Origin: Hydrogenophaga sp. NFH-34
GTDB taxonomy: Bacteria > Pseudomonadota > Gammaproteobacteria > Burkholderiales > Burkholderiaceae_C
Direction of reading: 5' to 3'
Assembly: GCF_021401345.1 (NCBI RefSeq)
Contig: NZ_JACBGE010000005.1
Coordinates: forward strand, 1-64,000
Length of the DNA: 64,000 nucleotides
The notes under the pieces were generated by a model. The model had not been told where the DNA came from. It made no database searches and saw only the letters and a program-made list of their open reading frames with translations. Made by a program: the position numbers and the translations under genes. Numbering within the stretch: position 1 is the first letter of the stretch; every line of letters starts with the position of its first letter. Of this stretch, positions 16,556 to 27,248 are shown piece after piece.

Positions 16556-17248
16556 ATGCGCCTGCTCCTGGTCGAAGACGACGTGATGGTGGCCAGCGGC
16601 ATCAAGCTGGGCCTGTGCGATGCCGGCTACACCGTCGACTGGGTCGGCAGCGGCGAGCGCGCCGAACAGGCCCTCGACCGGGAGAGCTTCGACCTGGCCA
16701 TCGTCGACATCGGCCTGCCCGGCATCGACGGCCTGGAACTCACGCGGCGCCTGCGCGAACGCGGCCTGTCGATGCCGGTGCTCATTCTCACCGCCCGCGA
16801 CGCCCTGCACGACCGCGTGCAGGGGCTGGACCTCGGCGCCGACGATTACATGGTCAAACCGTTCGAGCTGCCCGAGCTGCTGGCCCGTCTGCGCGCGCTG
16901 TTGCGCCGCTCCCAGGCCGCCACCTCGGCGGTGCTCAGTTTCGGCGCGCTGGAGATGGACACGGCCCACCGGCGCGTCACCCTGGCCGGCCAGGTCATGG
17001 ACATCGGTCCGCGCGAATGGACCGTGCTCGAATACCTGCTGATGCAGGCACCCAAGCCGGCGGCCAAGGACAAGCTGCTGGCCGCGCTGACCGGCTGGGA
17101 CAAAGAAATCACGCCCAACGCCATCGAGGTCTACGTCTCGCGGCTGCGGGGCAAGCTGGAGCCTGCGGGCATTCTGCTGCGCGCCATCCGGGGCTTCGGC
17201 TACCGGCTCGAACTGGCCGGGGCGACCGACGATGCCCACCCCGGCTGA
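16556..17248 (+). CDS. OmpR-family response regulator (TctD/QseB type)
   Basis: The 230-residue protein has an N-terminal receiver domain with acidic pocket ED at 7-8, phospho-acceptor D51 in IVDIGLPGIDG, and conserved K101 in DDYMVKPF. The C-terminal winged helix DNA-binding domain spans about 130-222 (VYVSRLRGKLE). Its last 17 bases overlap the start of the sensor kinase gene, so the pair is translationally coupled. The target genes are not evident from this window. Confidence 0.93.
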   Translation: MRLLLVEDDVMVASGIKLGLCDAGYTVDWVGSGERAEQALDRESFDLAIVDIGLPGIDGLELTRRLRERGLSMPVLILTARDALHDRVQGLDLGADDYMVKPFELPELLARLRALLRRSQAATSAVLSFGALEMDTAHRRVTLAGQVMDIGPREWTVLEYLLMQAPKPAAKDKLLAALTGWDKEITPNAIEVYVSRLRGKLEPAGILLRAIRGFGYRLELAGATDDAHPG

Positions 17249-18725
17249 GCCCCGCCCGCCCGAGGGCATGATCTGGGGCCTGCAGAAGCGCCTGCTGGTC
17301 CTGCTCATGCTGCCGCTGAGCCTGGTCGGCCTGGTCAGCATGTTTTTTCACTACCAGAGCGCGAGCACCGTCGCGCTGCAGAAAGACCAGCAGTTGCAGC
17401 GCCTGCTGCCCATGCTGGCCGATTCCATCGTGGTGGTGAGCGACGCCCCCATGCGCGACGAGCTCGACGACGACCCTGGGCTGGTGTTGCTGCTGGCGCC
17501 ACCGGTGGAAGAGTTCCTCAAAGAGCGCGAAGGGTTCGCCGCCTACGGCATCGCCGACCACAACGGCCGGCAGCTCGCGGGCGAGAGCTGGCTGCCCACC
17601 ATCCTGCCCAGCACCGACGACGCGGAGTTCGTCAGTGTCGTCGAAGGCGGCATCACCTACCGGGTCATTGCCCAGCGCAACCCGACCGCGGCCGGCGACA
17701 TGATCCTCATGCTCGCCGACGGCTCCGACGCGCGCCAGCACTGGCTCGACACCGTGCTCGTGCGCGTCATCCTGCCCAACCTGGTGCTGCTGCTGGTCGC
17801 AGCGGCTGCCGTGACCTGGGCCGTCGCGCGCGCCTTGCGTCCGCTGCTGACCCTCAAACTGGCCGTCGAACGGCGCTCGCCGCGCGACCTGTCTCCGCTG
17901 GACGTTGAGAGTGCCCCGGTGGAGGTGCGGCCCCTGGTGACCTCGCTCAACAGCCTCTTCGGCCTCGTGAACCAGCAGGCCGAAGCCCAGCGCCGTTTCG
18001 TCGCGGATGCGGCCCACCAGTTGCGCACGCCGCTGGCGGGCCTGCAGGCCCAGGTCGAGGCCTGGGCCCAGGCCGCCCGCAGCAAACAGGGCGCCGACCT
18101 GCTGGCCCTGCGCGTCGATCAGGTGCAGCGCCTGCGCGACGCCACCCGGCGCACCTCCCAGTTGGCCAACCAGTTGCTGGCCCTGTCACGGGCCGACACG
18201 GCGAACGCCTCGGCCCAGCCGACCCAGCAGGTCGACCTGATGGACCTGTGCGAAACCATTCTGGCTCTGTACCTCGACGCGGCGGCCGAAAAGCAGATCG
18301 ACCTCGGGCTGGAAACCGAACCCGCCCAGGTGACCGGCCACGGCTGGCTGCTGCGCGAACTGCTGATCAACCTGGTGGACAACGCCATCAAGTACACCCC
18401 CGCCGCGGGGCGCGTCACCCTGCGCTGCGGGCTGCAACAAACCCCGCTGGGCCAGCAGGCCTGGCTGGAGGTCGAAGACGACGGCCCCGGCATTCCCGCC
18501 CACGAACTGCACAAGGTGCTGGACCGCTTCTACCGCCTGCCCGGCACGCCCGGCGAAGGCAATGGCCTGGGACTGGCAATCGCCGATGAAATCGCCCGTG
18601 CCCACCACACACTGCTGCAGCTTCACCGCGGTGCGCAAGGACAGGGCTTGCGCGTGCGCGTCGACTTCGTTCCGGTGTCTCCGCCGCCCGAAGAACCCGC
18701 GAGCGCCCCCATGCCGTTCGCCTGA
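17232..18725 (+). CDS. Sensor histidine kinase (TctE/QseC type)
   Basis: The 497-residue inner-membrane kinase has transmembrane segments at about 18-40 and 175-197 that bracket a periplasmic sensor region of the 2CSK_N type. The phospho-acceptor H262 lies in FVADAAHQLRTPLAG. The ATPase domain carries NLVDNAIKYTP near 377, DDGPGIP near 417 and GNGLGLAIADEI near 440. Proteins of this type often respond to organic acids or envelope signals; the ligand is unknown. It is coupled to the preceding response regulator. Confidence 0.93.
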   Translation: MPTPAEPRPPEGMIWGLQKRLLVLLMLPLSLVGLVSMFFHYQSASTVALQKDQQLQRLLPMLADSIVVVSDAPMRDELDDDPGLVLLLAPPVEEFLKEREGFAAYGIADHNGRQLAGESWLPTILPSTDDAEFVSVVEGGITYRVIAQRNPTAAGDMILMLADGSDARQHWLDTVLVRVILPNLVLLLVAAAAVTWAVARALRPLLTLKLAVERRSPRDLSPLDVESAPVEVRPLVTSLNSLFGLVNQQAEAQRRFVADAAHQLRTPLAGLQAQVEAWAQAARSKQGADLLALRVDQVQRLRDATRRTSQLANQLLALSRADTANASAQPTQQVDLMDLCETILALYLDAAAEKQIDLGLETEPAQVTGHGWLLRELLINLVDNAIKYTPAAGRVTLRCGLQQTPLGQQAWLEVEDDGPGIPAHELHKVLDRFYRLPGTPGEGNGLGLAIADEIARAHHTLLQLHRGAQGQGLRVRVDFVPVSPPPEEPASAPMPFA

Positions 18726-18835
18726 AGGGTCGCCACGGGGCCGCCACAAGCCTGTGCGAAAATGTTTCTCGAGGAAGACAGACGTGCGGCCGAGACCTTC
18801 GGCTCCACAAAGGCCGACCCCCTGACCGAACGCCC

Positions 18836-19519
18836 ATGACCTCCAGCGCCCCCGAGTCCACGCCCCTGGCCGACACCGAGGCCGACCTCCCCACTCCCGC
18901 CGCCGATCCATCGCCCGCTCCCGGACGCAAGCGTCCGCGCCCGGGCGAACGCCGTGTGCAGATCCTGCAGACGCTGGCCAGCATGCTGGAGCAGCCCGGG
19001 GCCGACCGCATCACCACCGCGGCGCTGGCGGCCCGGCTGGAAGTCAGCGAAGCCGCCCTGTACCGGCACTTCGCCAGCAAGGCGCAGATGTTCGAAGGGC
19101 TGATCGATTTCATCGAACAATCGGTCTTCAGCCTCATCAACCAGTTGGGCGAACGCGAACCCGATCCGCTGCAGCGTTGCCGCAAGCTGGTTGCCCTGCT
19201 GCTGCAGTTCGGCGAAAAGAATCCCGGCATGACCCGCGTCATGGTCGGCGACGCGCTGGTGTTCGAGAACGACCGCCTGCAGCAGCGCATGAACCAGTTC
19301 TTCGACAAGATCGAGGCCGCCCTGCGCCAGGATCTGCGCGAGGCGGCCACCATCGCCGGGACGGCCACCCCCACGGTCGATGCCCAGGCCGATGCCTCCA
19401 CCCTGACCGCCTTCTGCGTCGGCCGCTTGCAGCGCTATGCCCGCAGCGGCTTCCGGCGCCTGCCTGCCGAAGGCATCGAACACAGCCTGGTGCGCCTGCT
19501 CCCGACGGCTCCCCTCTGA
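18836..19519 (+). CDS. slmA: Nucleoid occlusion factor SlmA
   Basis: The 227-residue TetR-family protein shows ITTAALAARLEVSEAALYRHFASKAQMFEGLIDFIE near residues 60-95 when read in segments, the signature of SlmA rather than of metabolic TetR regulators. SlmA binds chromosomal sites and blocks FtsZ ring assembly over DNA. An additional N-terminal proline/alanine-rich tail of about 35 residues precedes the helix-turn-helix, as in other betaproteobacterial versions. A Rho-independent terminator follows. Confidence 0.93.
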   Translation: MTSSAPESTPLADTEADLPTPAADPSPAPGRKRPRPGERRVQILQTLASMLEQPGADRITTAALAARLEVSEAALYRHFASKAQMFEGLIDFIEQSVFSLINQLGEREPDPLQRCRKLVALLLQFGEKNPGMTRVMVGDALVFENDRLQQRMNQFFDKIEAALRQDLREAATIAGTATPTVDAQADASTLTAFCVGRLQRYARSGFRRLPAEGIEHSLVRLLPTAPL

Positions 19520-19584
19520 CCACAAGGGTTTACCCGCAAATCCCGGCACTTCGCCGCAGAAGCGCACAAAAAAACCCGCGATAC

Positions 19585-19617
19585 GACCCCGGCCGATGCG
19601 CACGGGGTCTTTTTTTG
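19585..19617 (+). terminator. Rho-independent terminator after slmA
   Basis: The stem GACCCC (19585-19590) pairs with GGGGTC (19604-19609) and is followed by eight thymines. It separates slmA from the fatty-acid operon that begins at 19664. Confidence 0.9.
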
Positions 19618-19627
19618 GGTGAAAATA

Positions 19628-19640
19628 GCACGATCGTTCG
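19628..19640. promoter_or_regulatory. Palindromic site before the TetR gene, probable autoregulatory operator
   Basis: The sequence GCACGATCGTTCG contains the 8-base palindrome ACGATCGT within an AT-rich stretch, 24 bases before the start codon of a TetR-family gene. Short palindromes in this position are commonly bound by the adjacent TetR repressor. The whole downstream beta-oxidation operon would be under this control. Confidence 0.5.
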
Positions 19641-19663
19641 TTTTATTTTCTTCCCAGCGTCCC

Positions 19664-20347
19664 ATGCCCACGCCCCCCGTCTCGCGCAGCCGCTCACGGC
19701 CTTTGCAAAAAGGCCAGCAGACCAAAGCCGCTATCGTCGACGCCGCGCTCGGCCTGGCCACCCAGATCGGGCTGGAGGGGCTGTCCATCGGGGCGCTGGC
19801 CGAAGTCATGCAGATGAGCAAGTCGGGGGTGTTTGCCCATTTCGGCTCGCGCGAAGAACTGCAGATCTCGGTGGTCCGTGAATACCACGCCCGTTTCGAA
19901 GAGGAAGTGTTCTACCCGGCCATGCAGGCGCCACGCGGCCTGCCCCGACTGCGCGCGCTGTTCAACAACTGGATGAAGCGCACCTCGGTCGAAATCGATT
20001 CGGGTTGCATCTACATCAGCGGCGCGGTCGAATTCGAAGACCGCACCGGCCCCGTGCGCGATGCGCTGGAATGGTCGGTCAACACCTGGCTCGAAGCCAT
20101 GCGCCGTGCCATCGCCCTGTCGGTCGAAGAAGGCCACCTGCGCAGCGACACCGATCCGGCGCTGATGGGCTTCGAGATCCACGCCCTCATTCTGGCGCTG
20201 CATTACGAGGCGCGTTTCCTGCGCCGCCCCGACTCGCTGCAACGCGCCATCACCGCTTTCGAGAGCATCGTGCAGCGCTACAGCACCGGCACGATCCTCG
20301 CGGTCCCCGCCACCACGGGCCGTCCCCGCAGCGGCGTCAAGGCCTGA
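19664..20347 (+). CDS. TetR-family regulator of the beta-oxidation operon
   Basis: The protein of 227 residues has an N-terminal helix-turn-helix (LEGLSIGALAEVMQMSKSGVFAHFGS near residue 38, read in segments) and a C-terminal ligand domain of the TetR_C type found in fatty-acid and xenobiotic regulators. The ATG at 19664 was chosen since the frame upstream overlaps the terminator and operator. Its stop lies 40 bases before the acyl-CoA dehydrogenase gene, so it probably heads the operon and represses it until an acyl-CoA ligand appears. The ligand is inferred from context only. Confidence 0.87.
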   Translation: MPTPPVSRSRSRPLQKGQQTKAAIVDAALGLATQIGLEGLSIGALAEVMQMSKSGVFAHFGSREELQISVVREYHARFEEEVFYPAMQAPRGLPRLRALFNNWMKRTSVEIDSGCIYISGAVEFEDRTGPVRDALEWSVNTWLEAMRRAIALSVEEGHLRSDTDPALMGFEIHALILALHYEARFLRRPDSLQRAITAFESIVQRYSTGTILAVPATTGRPRSGVKA

Positions 20348-20386
20348 CCCGTTTTTTTGCCTCACCACACCCTCAGGAGTCCACCC

Positions 20387-22183
20387 ATGCCCGTCTACAA
20401 CCCGCCCCTGCGCGACATGCAATTCGTGATGCATGAGGTTTTCAACGTCGAGGCCGAATTCAAGGCCATGCCGGCCCATGCCGAGACCGACGCCGACACC
20501 ATCAACGCCGTGCTGGAAGAAGCGGGCAAGTTCGCGGCCGAAGTGGCCTTCCCGCTGAACATCAGCGGCGACACCGAGGGCTGCACGCTGGACAAGGCGA
20601 CGCACGAAGTCACGCCGCCCAAGGGCTTCAAGGAAGCCTATGCGCAGTACGTGGAAGGCGGCTGGCCCGCGCTCTCGTGCGACCCCGAGTTCGGTGGCCA
20701 AGGCCTGCCGTACGTGGTCAACCAGTGCCTGTACGAAATGCTCAACAGCGCCAACCAGGCCTGGACCATGTACCCGGGCCTGAGCCACGGCGCCTACGAA
20801 GCCCTGCATGCCCACGGCACCGACGAGCAGAAGAAGACCTACCTGACCAAACTGGTGAGCGGCGAATGGACCGGCACCATGTGCCTGACCGAGCCCCACT
20901 GCGGCACCGACCTGGGCCTGCTGCGCACCAAGGCCGAGCCCCAGGCCGACGGCAGCTACAAGATCACCGGCAACAAGATCTTCATCTCGGCCGGCGAACA
21001 CGACATGGCCGAGAACATCGTCCACCTGGTGCTGGCCCGCCTGCCCGATGCGCCCAAGGGCAGCAAGGGCATCAGCCTGTTCGTGGTACCCAAGTTCAAG
21101 GTCAATGCCGACGGCAGCCTGGGTGAGCGCAACCCGATCTTCTGCACCGGCCTGGAACACAAGATGGGCATCCACGGCAACGCCACCGCGCAGATCGCGC
21201 TGGACGGTGCCATCGGCACGATGGTGGGCGAGCCCAACAAGGGCCTGGCCGCCATGTTCGTGATGATGAACGCCGCCCGCCTGGGCGTGGGCAACCAGTC
21301 GCTGGGCCTGACCGAAGTCGCCTACCAGAACGCCCTGGCCTACGCCAAGGACCGCCTGCAGATGCGCAGCCTCTCGGGCACCAAGGCCAAAGACAAGGAA
21401 GCCGATCCGATCATCGTGCACCCCGACGTGCGCAAGATGCTGCTGACGGCCAAGGCCTACGCCGAAGGCGGCCGAGCGCTGCAGATCTTCTGCACGCTGC
21501 TGCTGGACAAGGCCCACAACCACCCCGATGAGAAGGTGCGCAAGGAGTCCGACGAACTGGTAGCCCTGCTGACCCCGATCGTCAAGGCCTTCATCACCGA
21601 CAACGGACACATCAGCACCAACGCCTGCATGCAGGTCTTCGGCGGCCATGGCTTCATCAAGGAATGGGGCATGGAGCAGTACGTGCGCGACAACCGCATC
21701 AACATGATCTACGAAGGCACGAACACCGTGCAGTCGCTGGACCTGCTGGGCCGCAAGGTGCTGGGCAACCAGGGTGCCACGCTCAAGAAGTTCGGCAAGC
21801 TGATCGCGGCACTGGTGGAAGAAGAAGGCGTGAACGAGCAGATGGCCGAGTTCGTCAACCCGCTGGCCTACCTGGGCGACCAGATGACCAAGTTCACGAT
21901 GGAGATCGGCTTCAAGGGCATGCAGAACCCCGACGAAGTGGGCGCCGCCGCGGTCGACTACCTGCGCGTGGCCGGCCACCTGGCGTTCGCCTACCTGTTC
22001 GCCCGCATGGCCCAGGTGGCGCTGAAGAAGATCGCTGAAGGCAGCACCGATCCGTTCTACACCGCCAAGCTGCAGACCGCGCGCTTCTACTTCGCCAAGC
22101 TGTTCCCCGAAACGGCGACGCTGATGCGCACCGCCCGCGCCGGCAGCCGCGTGCTGATGGACACCGAAGCCGCCCTGGCCTGA
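20387..22183 (+). CDS. Acyl-CoA dehydrogenase, long form (about 600 residues)
   Basis: The 598-residue flavoenzyme introduces the trans-2 double bond into acyl-CoA. Family blocks include MCLTEPHCGTDLGLLRTKA near 165, the FAD-binding ITGNKIFISAGEHD near 195, and QVFGGHGFIKEWGMEQYVRDNRI near 418 (segments), which carries the C-terminal active-site region. The extra C-terminal domain marks the longer class that includes Bacillus FadE and DmdC-type enzymes. A ribosome site AGGAGT precedes the ATG. Operon order TetR, this gene, DUF2147, FadN-like, FadA-like, thioesterase fits fatty acid degradation; chain-length preference is unknown. Confidence 0.93.
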   Translation: MPVYNPPLRDMQFVMHEVFNVEAEFKAMPAHAETDADTINAVLEEAGKFAAEVAFPLNISGDTEGCTLDKATHEVTPPKGFKEAYAQYVEGGWPALSCDPEFGGQGLPYVVNQCLYEMLNSANQAWTMYPGLSHGAYEALHAHGTDEQKKTYLTKLVSGEWTGTMCLTEPHCGTDLGLLRTKAEPQADGSYKITGNKIFISAGEHDMAENIVHLVLARLPDAPKGSKGISLFVVPKFKVNADGSLGERNPIFCTGLEHKMGIHGNATAQIALDGAIGTMVGEPNKGLAAMFVMMNAARLGVGNQSLGLTEVAYQNALAYAKDRLQMRSLSGTKAKDKEADPIIVHPDVRKMLLTAKAYAEGGRALQIFCTLLLDKAHNHPDEKVRKESDELVALLTPIVKAFITDNGHISTNACMQVFGGHGFIKEWGMEQYVRDNRINMIYEGTNTVQSLDLLGRKVLGNQGATLKKFGKLIAALVEEEGVNEQMAEFVNPLAYLGDQMTKFTMEIGFKGMQNPDEVGAAAVDYLRVAGHLAFAYLFARMAQVALKKIAEGSTDPFYTAKLQTARFYFAKLFPETATLMRTARAGSRVLMDTEAALA

Positions 22184-22208
22184 AGCGCCACCGTCCAGGA
22201 GAAGAGCG

Positions 22209-22646
22209 ATGAAGCGGAAAGCCTTGATCACCGCCGCCGTGCTCGGCGGCTGGGTGGTGAGCGCCCTGGCGCAAATGACGCCCGAAGGTCTCTGGCGCAA
22301 CGTCGACGACAAGACGGGCGAGGCCAAGGCCGAGATCCGCATCGCGGCCGGCGCCCATGGCGTGCTCCATGGCCGGATCGAGAAGACGCTGGTGAGCTCG
22401 GGCGAGCCGCTGTGCACCGAATGCACCGATGACCGCAAAGGCCAGCCCAAGCTCGGTCTGGAAATCATCCGCGGCGCCCAGAAGTCGGCCACCGACACGC
22501 TGTGGGAAGGCGGCCGCATCCTCGATCCAGAAAACGGCAAGGAATACACCCTGCGTTTGACGCCGCTGGAAGGTGGCAGGAAGCTGCAGGTGCGCGGCTA
22601 CATCGGCCCCTTCTACCGCACCCAGGTCTGGACCCGCGTCGAGTGA
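22209..22646 (+). CDS. Secreted DUF2147 protein inside the beta-oxidation operon
   Basis: The 145-residue protein has a signal peptide (cleavage after ALA near residue 21) followed by a DUF2147 domain with EGLWRNVDDKTGEAKAEIRI and the conserved pair of cysteines in LCTECTDDRKGQP near residue 71. The C-terminal end RGYIGPFYRTQVWTRVE fits the family. DUF2147 proteins are small beta-barrel-like exported proteins of unknown function. Its position between the dehydrogenase and hydratase genes is common in Burkholderiales, which suggests an envelope role linked to fatty acids, but this is inference. Confidence 0.87.
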   Translation: MKRKALITAAVLGGWVVSALAQMTPEGLWRNVDDKTGEAKAEIRIAAGAHGVLHGRIEKTLVSSGEPLCTECTDDRKGQPKLGLEIIRGAQKSATDTLWEGGRILDPENGKEYTLRLTPLEGGRKLQVRGYIGPFYRTQVWTRVE

Positions 22647-22656
22647 CGCGGCCACC

Positions 22657-25071
22657 ATGAACGGAACCCCCATGAAATCATTTCAAGTGAAAAAAGTCGC
22701 CGTGCTCGGCGCGGGCGTGATGGGCGCGCAGATCGCCGCGCACCTTGTCAACGTCAAGGTGCCGGTCGTTCTCTTTGACCTTCCTGCCAAGGAAGGCCCG
22801 AAGAGCGGCATCGTCATCCGTGCTGTCGAGAACCTCAAGAAGCTCAAGCCCTCGCCGCTGGGCGTGGCCAGCGATGCCGAGCTGATCACCGCCGCCAACT
22901 ACGAAGAGCACCTGGCCCTGCTGGGCGAATGCGACCTCGTGATCGAAGCCATCGCCGAGCGCATGGACTGGAAGCGCGACCTGTACCAGAAGATCGCGCC
23001 GCACGTGGCGAAACACGCCATCGTGGCCTCCAACACCTCGGGCCTGTCGATCACCAAGCTCAGCGAAGCGCTGCCCGAAGCGATCAAGCCGCGCTTCTGC
23101 GGCATCCACTTCTTCAACCCGCCGCGCTACATGACGCTGGTGGAAATGATCCCCACGCCCACCACCGAAGCGCAGATCCTCGACGAGCTCGAAGCCTTCG
23201 TGACCAGCGGCCTGGGCAAAGGCGTGGTGCGCGCCAAGGACACGCCCAACTTCATCGCCAACCGCATCGGTATCGCCGGCATGCTGGCGACGATGAAGGA
23301 GGTGGAGAACTTCGGCCTGACCTACGACGTGGTCGACGACCTCACCGGCAAGCGCCTGGGCCGCGCCAGCAGCGGCACCTTCCGCACCGCCGACGTGGTG
23401 GGCTTGGACACCATGGCCCACGTGGTCAAGACGCTGCAGGACAACCTGGACGCAACCACCGACCCGTTCTACGGCAGCTTCGGCACGCCGCCCGTGCTGG
23501 CCAAGCTGATCGAGCTGGGCCACTTGGGGCAGAAGACCAAGGCCGGTTTCTACAAGAAGGTCGGCCGCGACGTGCTGCGCTTCGAGCTGGAGAGCGAAGA
23601 ATACGTGCCCGGTGGCCAGAAGGCCGACGAGGTCTACGGCCGCATGCTCAGGAAGCCCGCAGCCGAACGCCTGAAGCTGCTTCGCAACGCCGAAGGGCCG
23701 CAGGGCCAGTTCCTGTGGGCCATCCTGCGCAACAGTTTCCATTACGCCGCCGTGCATCTGGCCAGCATCGCCGACACCGCGCGCGACATGGACCAGGCCA
23801 TGCGCTGGGGCTTCGGCATGAAGCAAGGCCCATTCGAGCTCTGGCAGGAAGCCGGCTGGCTCGACGTGGCGAAGATGGTGCAGGAAGACATCGACGCCGG
23901 CAAGGCACTCAGCAAGGCGCCGCTGCCCGATTGGGTGTTCCAGGGCCCGGTGGCCGAGGCCGGCGGCGTGCACACCGCCGAGGGTTCGTGGAATCCCTCC
24001 AAGGGCAGGTTCGAAGCGCGCCGCAGCCTGCCGGTGTATCAACGCCAGCACTTCCCCGAGCTGCTGCTGGGCGAAGCCGGGCCGAAGTTCGAGACGGCCG
24101 GCACCACCATCAGCGAAGACCGGAACCTGCGCACCTGGACGCTCGACGGTGAGGTGCTGATCGCCAGCATCAAGACCAAGATGCACACGCTCAGCCCCGA
24201 GGTTTGCGAAGGCCTGATGGCTGCCATCGCCCTGGCCGAGGCCGAGTACCAGGGCCTGGTGGTGTGGTCGGGCGACGAGCCCTTCAGCGCCGGTGCCGAC
24301 CTGCAGGCCCTGCTGCCGGCGTTCATGGCCGTGGGTGTGGCCGCGGTGGAAGACGCCGAAGGCTTCATGCAGCAGATGATGCTGCGCCTGCGTTATGCCA
24401 ACGTGCCCGTGATCAGCGCCATGCGCGGCCTGGCCCTGGGCGGTGGCTGCGAGCTGGCGGTGCACAGCGCGCGCCGCGTGGCCCACATGGAAAGCTACGT
24501 GGGCCTGGTGGAAGTGGGCGTGGGCCTGATCCCGGGCGCCGGCGGCCTGACCTACATCGCCCGCCGTGCGGCTGAGAACGCGAAGACCTCCACCGGCAAG
24601 GACCTGCTGCCCTTCCTGACCGAGGGCTTCACCGCCGCCGCCATGGCCAAGGTGGGCACCAGTGCCATCGAGTCGCGCGCCATCGGCTACCTGCTGGAGA
24701 GCGACCTGATCGTGCCGCACAAGGACGAGGTGCTGTTCGTGGCGCTAAACGAAGCCAAGGCGCTGTTCCGCGCCGGCTACCGCCCGCCGCACAAACGCCT
24801 GTTCCCCGTGGCCGGCCGCGACGGCAAGGCCACCATCCTGGGCCAACTGGTGAACATGCGCGACGGCGGTTTCATCAGCCGGCACGACTTCCACATCGCC
24901 AGCCTGATCGCCAACGTGGTCACCGGCGGTGACGTCGATCCGGGCACACTGGTGAGCGAGGAGTACCTGATGACGCTGGAGCGTCAGGCCTTCTGCTCGC
25001 TGATCGAGCACCCGAAAACCCAAGAGCGGATTCTCGGCATGCTGAACACCGGCAAGCCCCTGCGCAACTGA
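22657..25071 (+). CDS. 3-hydroxyacyl-CoA dehydrogenase / enoyl-CoA hydratase, FadN-type domain order
   Basis: The 804-residue bifunctional enzyme carries out steps two and three of beta-oxidation. The dehydrogenase half comes first, with the NAD-binding VAVLGAGVMGAQIAAHL near residue 13, GIHFFNPPRYM near 153 and KDTPNFIANRIG near 195. The hydratase half lies at the C-terminal side, with SAGADLQALLP near 545, ALGGGCELAVHS near 590 and PGAGGLTYIARRAA near 625. This order is that of Bacillus FadN and the reverse of E. coli FadB/FadJ. Start ATG 22657 or 22672 are both possible; the latter gives MKSFQVKKVAVLGAG. Confidence 0.93.
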   Translation: MNGTPMKSFQVKKVAVLGAGVMGAQIAAHLVNVKVPVVLFDLPAKEGPKSGIVIRAVENLKKLKPSPLGVASDAELITAANYEEHLALLGECDLVIEAIAERMDWKRDLYQKIAPHVAKHAIVASNTSGLSITKLSEALPEAIKPRFCGIHFFNPPRYMTLVEMIPTPTTEAQILDELEAFVTSGLGKGVVRAKDTPNFIANRIGIAGMLATMKEVENFGLTYDVVDDLTGKRLGRASSGTFRTADVVGLDTMAHVVKTLQDNLDATTDPFYGSFGTPPVLAKLIELGHLGQKTKAGFYKKVGRDVLRFELESEEYVPGGQKADEVYGRMLRKPAAERLKLLRNAEGPQGQFLWAILRNSFHYAAVHLASIADTARDMDQAMRWGFGMKQGPFELWQEAGWLDVAKMVQEDIDAGKALSKAPLPDWVFQGPVAEAGGVHTAEGSWNPSKGRFEARRSLPVYQRQHFPELLLGEAGPKFETAGTTISEDRNLRTWTLDGEVLIASIKTKMHTLSPEVCEGLMAAIALAEAEYQGLVVWSGDEPFSAGADLQALLPAFMAVGVAAVEDAEGFMQQMMLRLRYANVPVISAMRGLALGGGCELAVHSARRVAHMESYVGLVEVGVGLIPGAGGLTYIARRAAENAKTSTGKDLLPFLTEGFTAAAMAKVGTSAIESRAIGYLLESDLIVPHKDEVLFVALNEAKALFRAGYRPPHKRLFPVAGRDGKATILGQLVNMRDGGFISRHDFHIASLIANVVTGGDVDPGTLVSEEYLMTLERQAFCSLIEHPKTQERILGMLNTGKPLRN

Positions 25072-25080
25072 GGACGCGAC

Positions 25081-26289
<1,209 letters not shown>

Positions 26290-26360
26290 CCCTGTGCGGG
26301 GCGGGGTGCTGTCGCCCGACAGACCACCCGGCCCCGTCTGTGCGGGCACACTGCAGCCCG

Positions 26361-27176
26361 ATGAACACCCCCGCCACCTCCGCCTTCGACGAAGCCATCG
26401 CGCTCTCGGAAACCGCTCCCGGCCGCTACCGTGGCCAGACCCACCCGGGCTACGCCAACATGGTCGGCCCTTTCGGCGGCATCACCGCCGCCACGGCGCT
26501 GGCCGCTGTGTGCCGCCACCCGGAGCGCCTGGGTTCACCGGTTGCGCTGACCGTCAACTTCGCCACCGCGCTGGCCGACGGGGCCTTCGAGCTGGAGGCC
26601 CGGCCCGTGCGCACCAACCGGTCGACCCAGCACTGGGTGATCGAGTTGCGCCAGAACGGCGCCGTCGCGTTCACGGCCACGGCCATCACCGCCACGCGCC
26701 GCGACACCTGGGGCGTCGATGACGAAGCCAAGCCGGCGGTGCCCGCGCCCGACAGCGTGCGCCAGATGGCCATCCCCTCGCCCGTGCAGTGGGTCAAGCG
26801 CTACGCCATGCGCCCCATCGAAGGCCTGCTGCCCATGAAGTGGGACGGCAGCGGCATCGGCAGCCGCTCGCGCCTGTGGGTGCGCGACGAGCCGCCTCGC
26901 CCCCTCGACTTCGCCAGCCTGACCGCACTGGCCGATGTGTTCTACCCCCGGGTGTGGTTGCGCCGCGCGACCATGGTGCCGGCCGGCACGGTGTCGATGA
27001 CGGTGTACTTCCACGCCGGCCCTGAGGAATTGGCCGCCACCGGCACCGGCTGGCTGCTCGGCCAGGCCCGCGCCCAGGGCTTTCGCAACGGCTTCTTCGA
27101 CCAGACCGCCCAGCTCTGGAACGAGGCCGGCCGCCTGCTGGCGACCACGCACCAGGTCGTTTACTACAAGGAATAA
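26361..27176 (+). CDS. Acyl-CoA thioesterase, TesB-like double hotdog
   Basis: The 271-residue protein resembles the acyl-CoA thioesterase family with two hotdog folds. The first half shows NMVGPFGGITAATALAAV near residue 33 and the second half ALADVFYPRVWLRRA near 190. It probably hydrolyses acyl-CoA to relieve CoA limitation during fatty acid degradation. It is the last gene of the operon, 71 bases after the thiolase gene, and is followed by the second composite repeat. A related paralogue is at 50368. Confidence 0.83.
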   Translation: MNTPATSAFDEAIALSETAPGRYRGQTHPGYANMVGPFGGITAATALAAVCRHPERLGSPVALTVNFATALADGAFELEARPVRTNRSTQHWVIELRQNGAVAFTATAITATRRDTWGVDDEAKPAVPAPDSVRQMAIPSPVQWVKRYAMRPIEGLLPMKWDGSGIGSRSRLWVRDEPPRPLDFASLTALADVFYPRVWLRRATMVPAGTVSMTVYFHAGPEELAATGTGWLLGQARAQGFRNGFFDQTAQLWNEAGRLLATTHQVVYYKE

Positions 27177-27248
27177 CCGGGCCCCGCGCAGCGCCAGCGC
27201 GGCGTTGGAGGCCGATGGGCCGCCCCCGGGACCGCCATAGCGTTGCGG

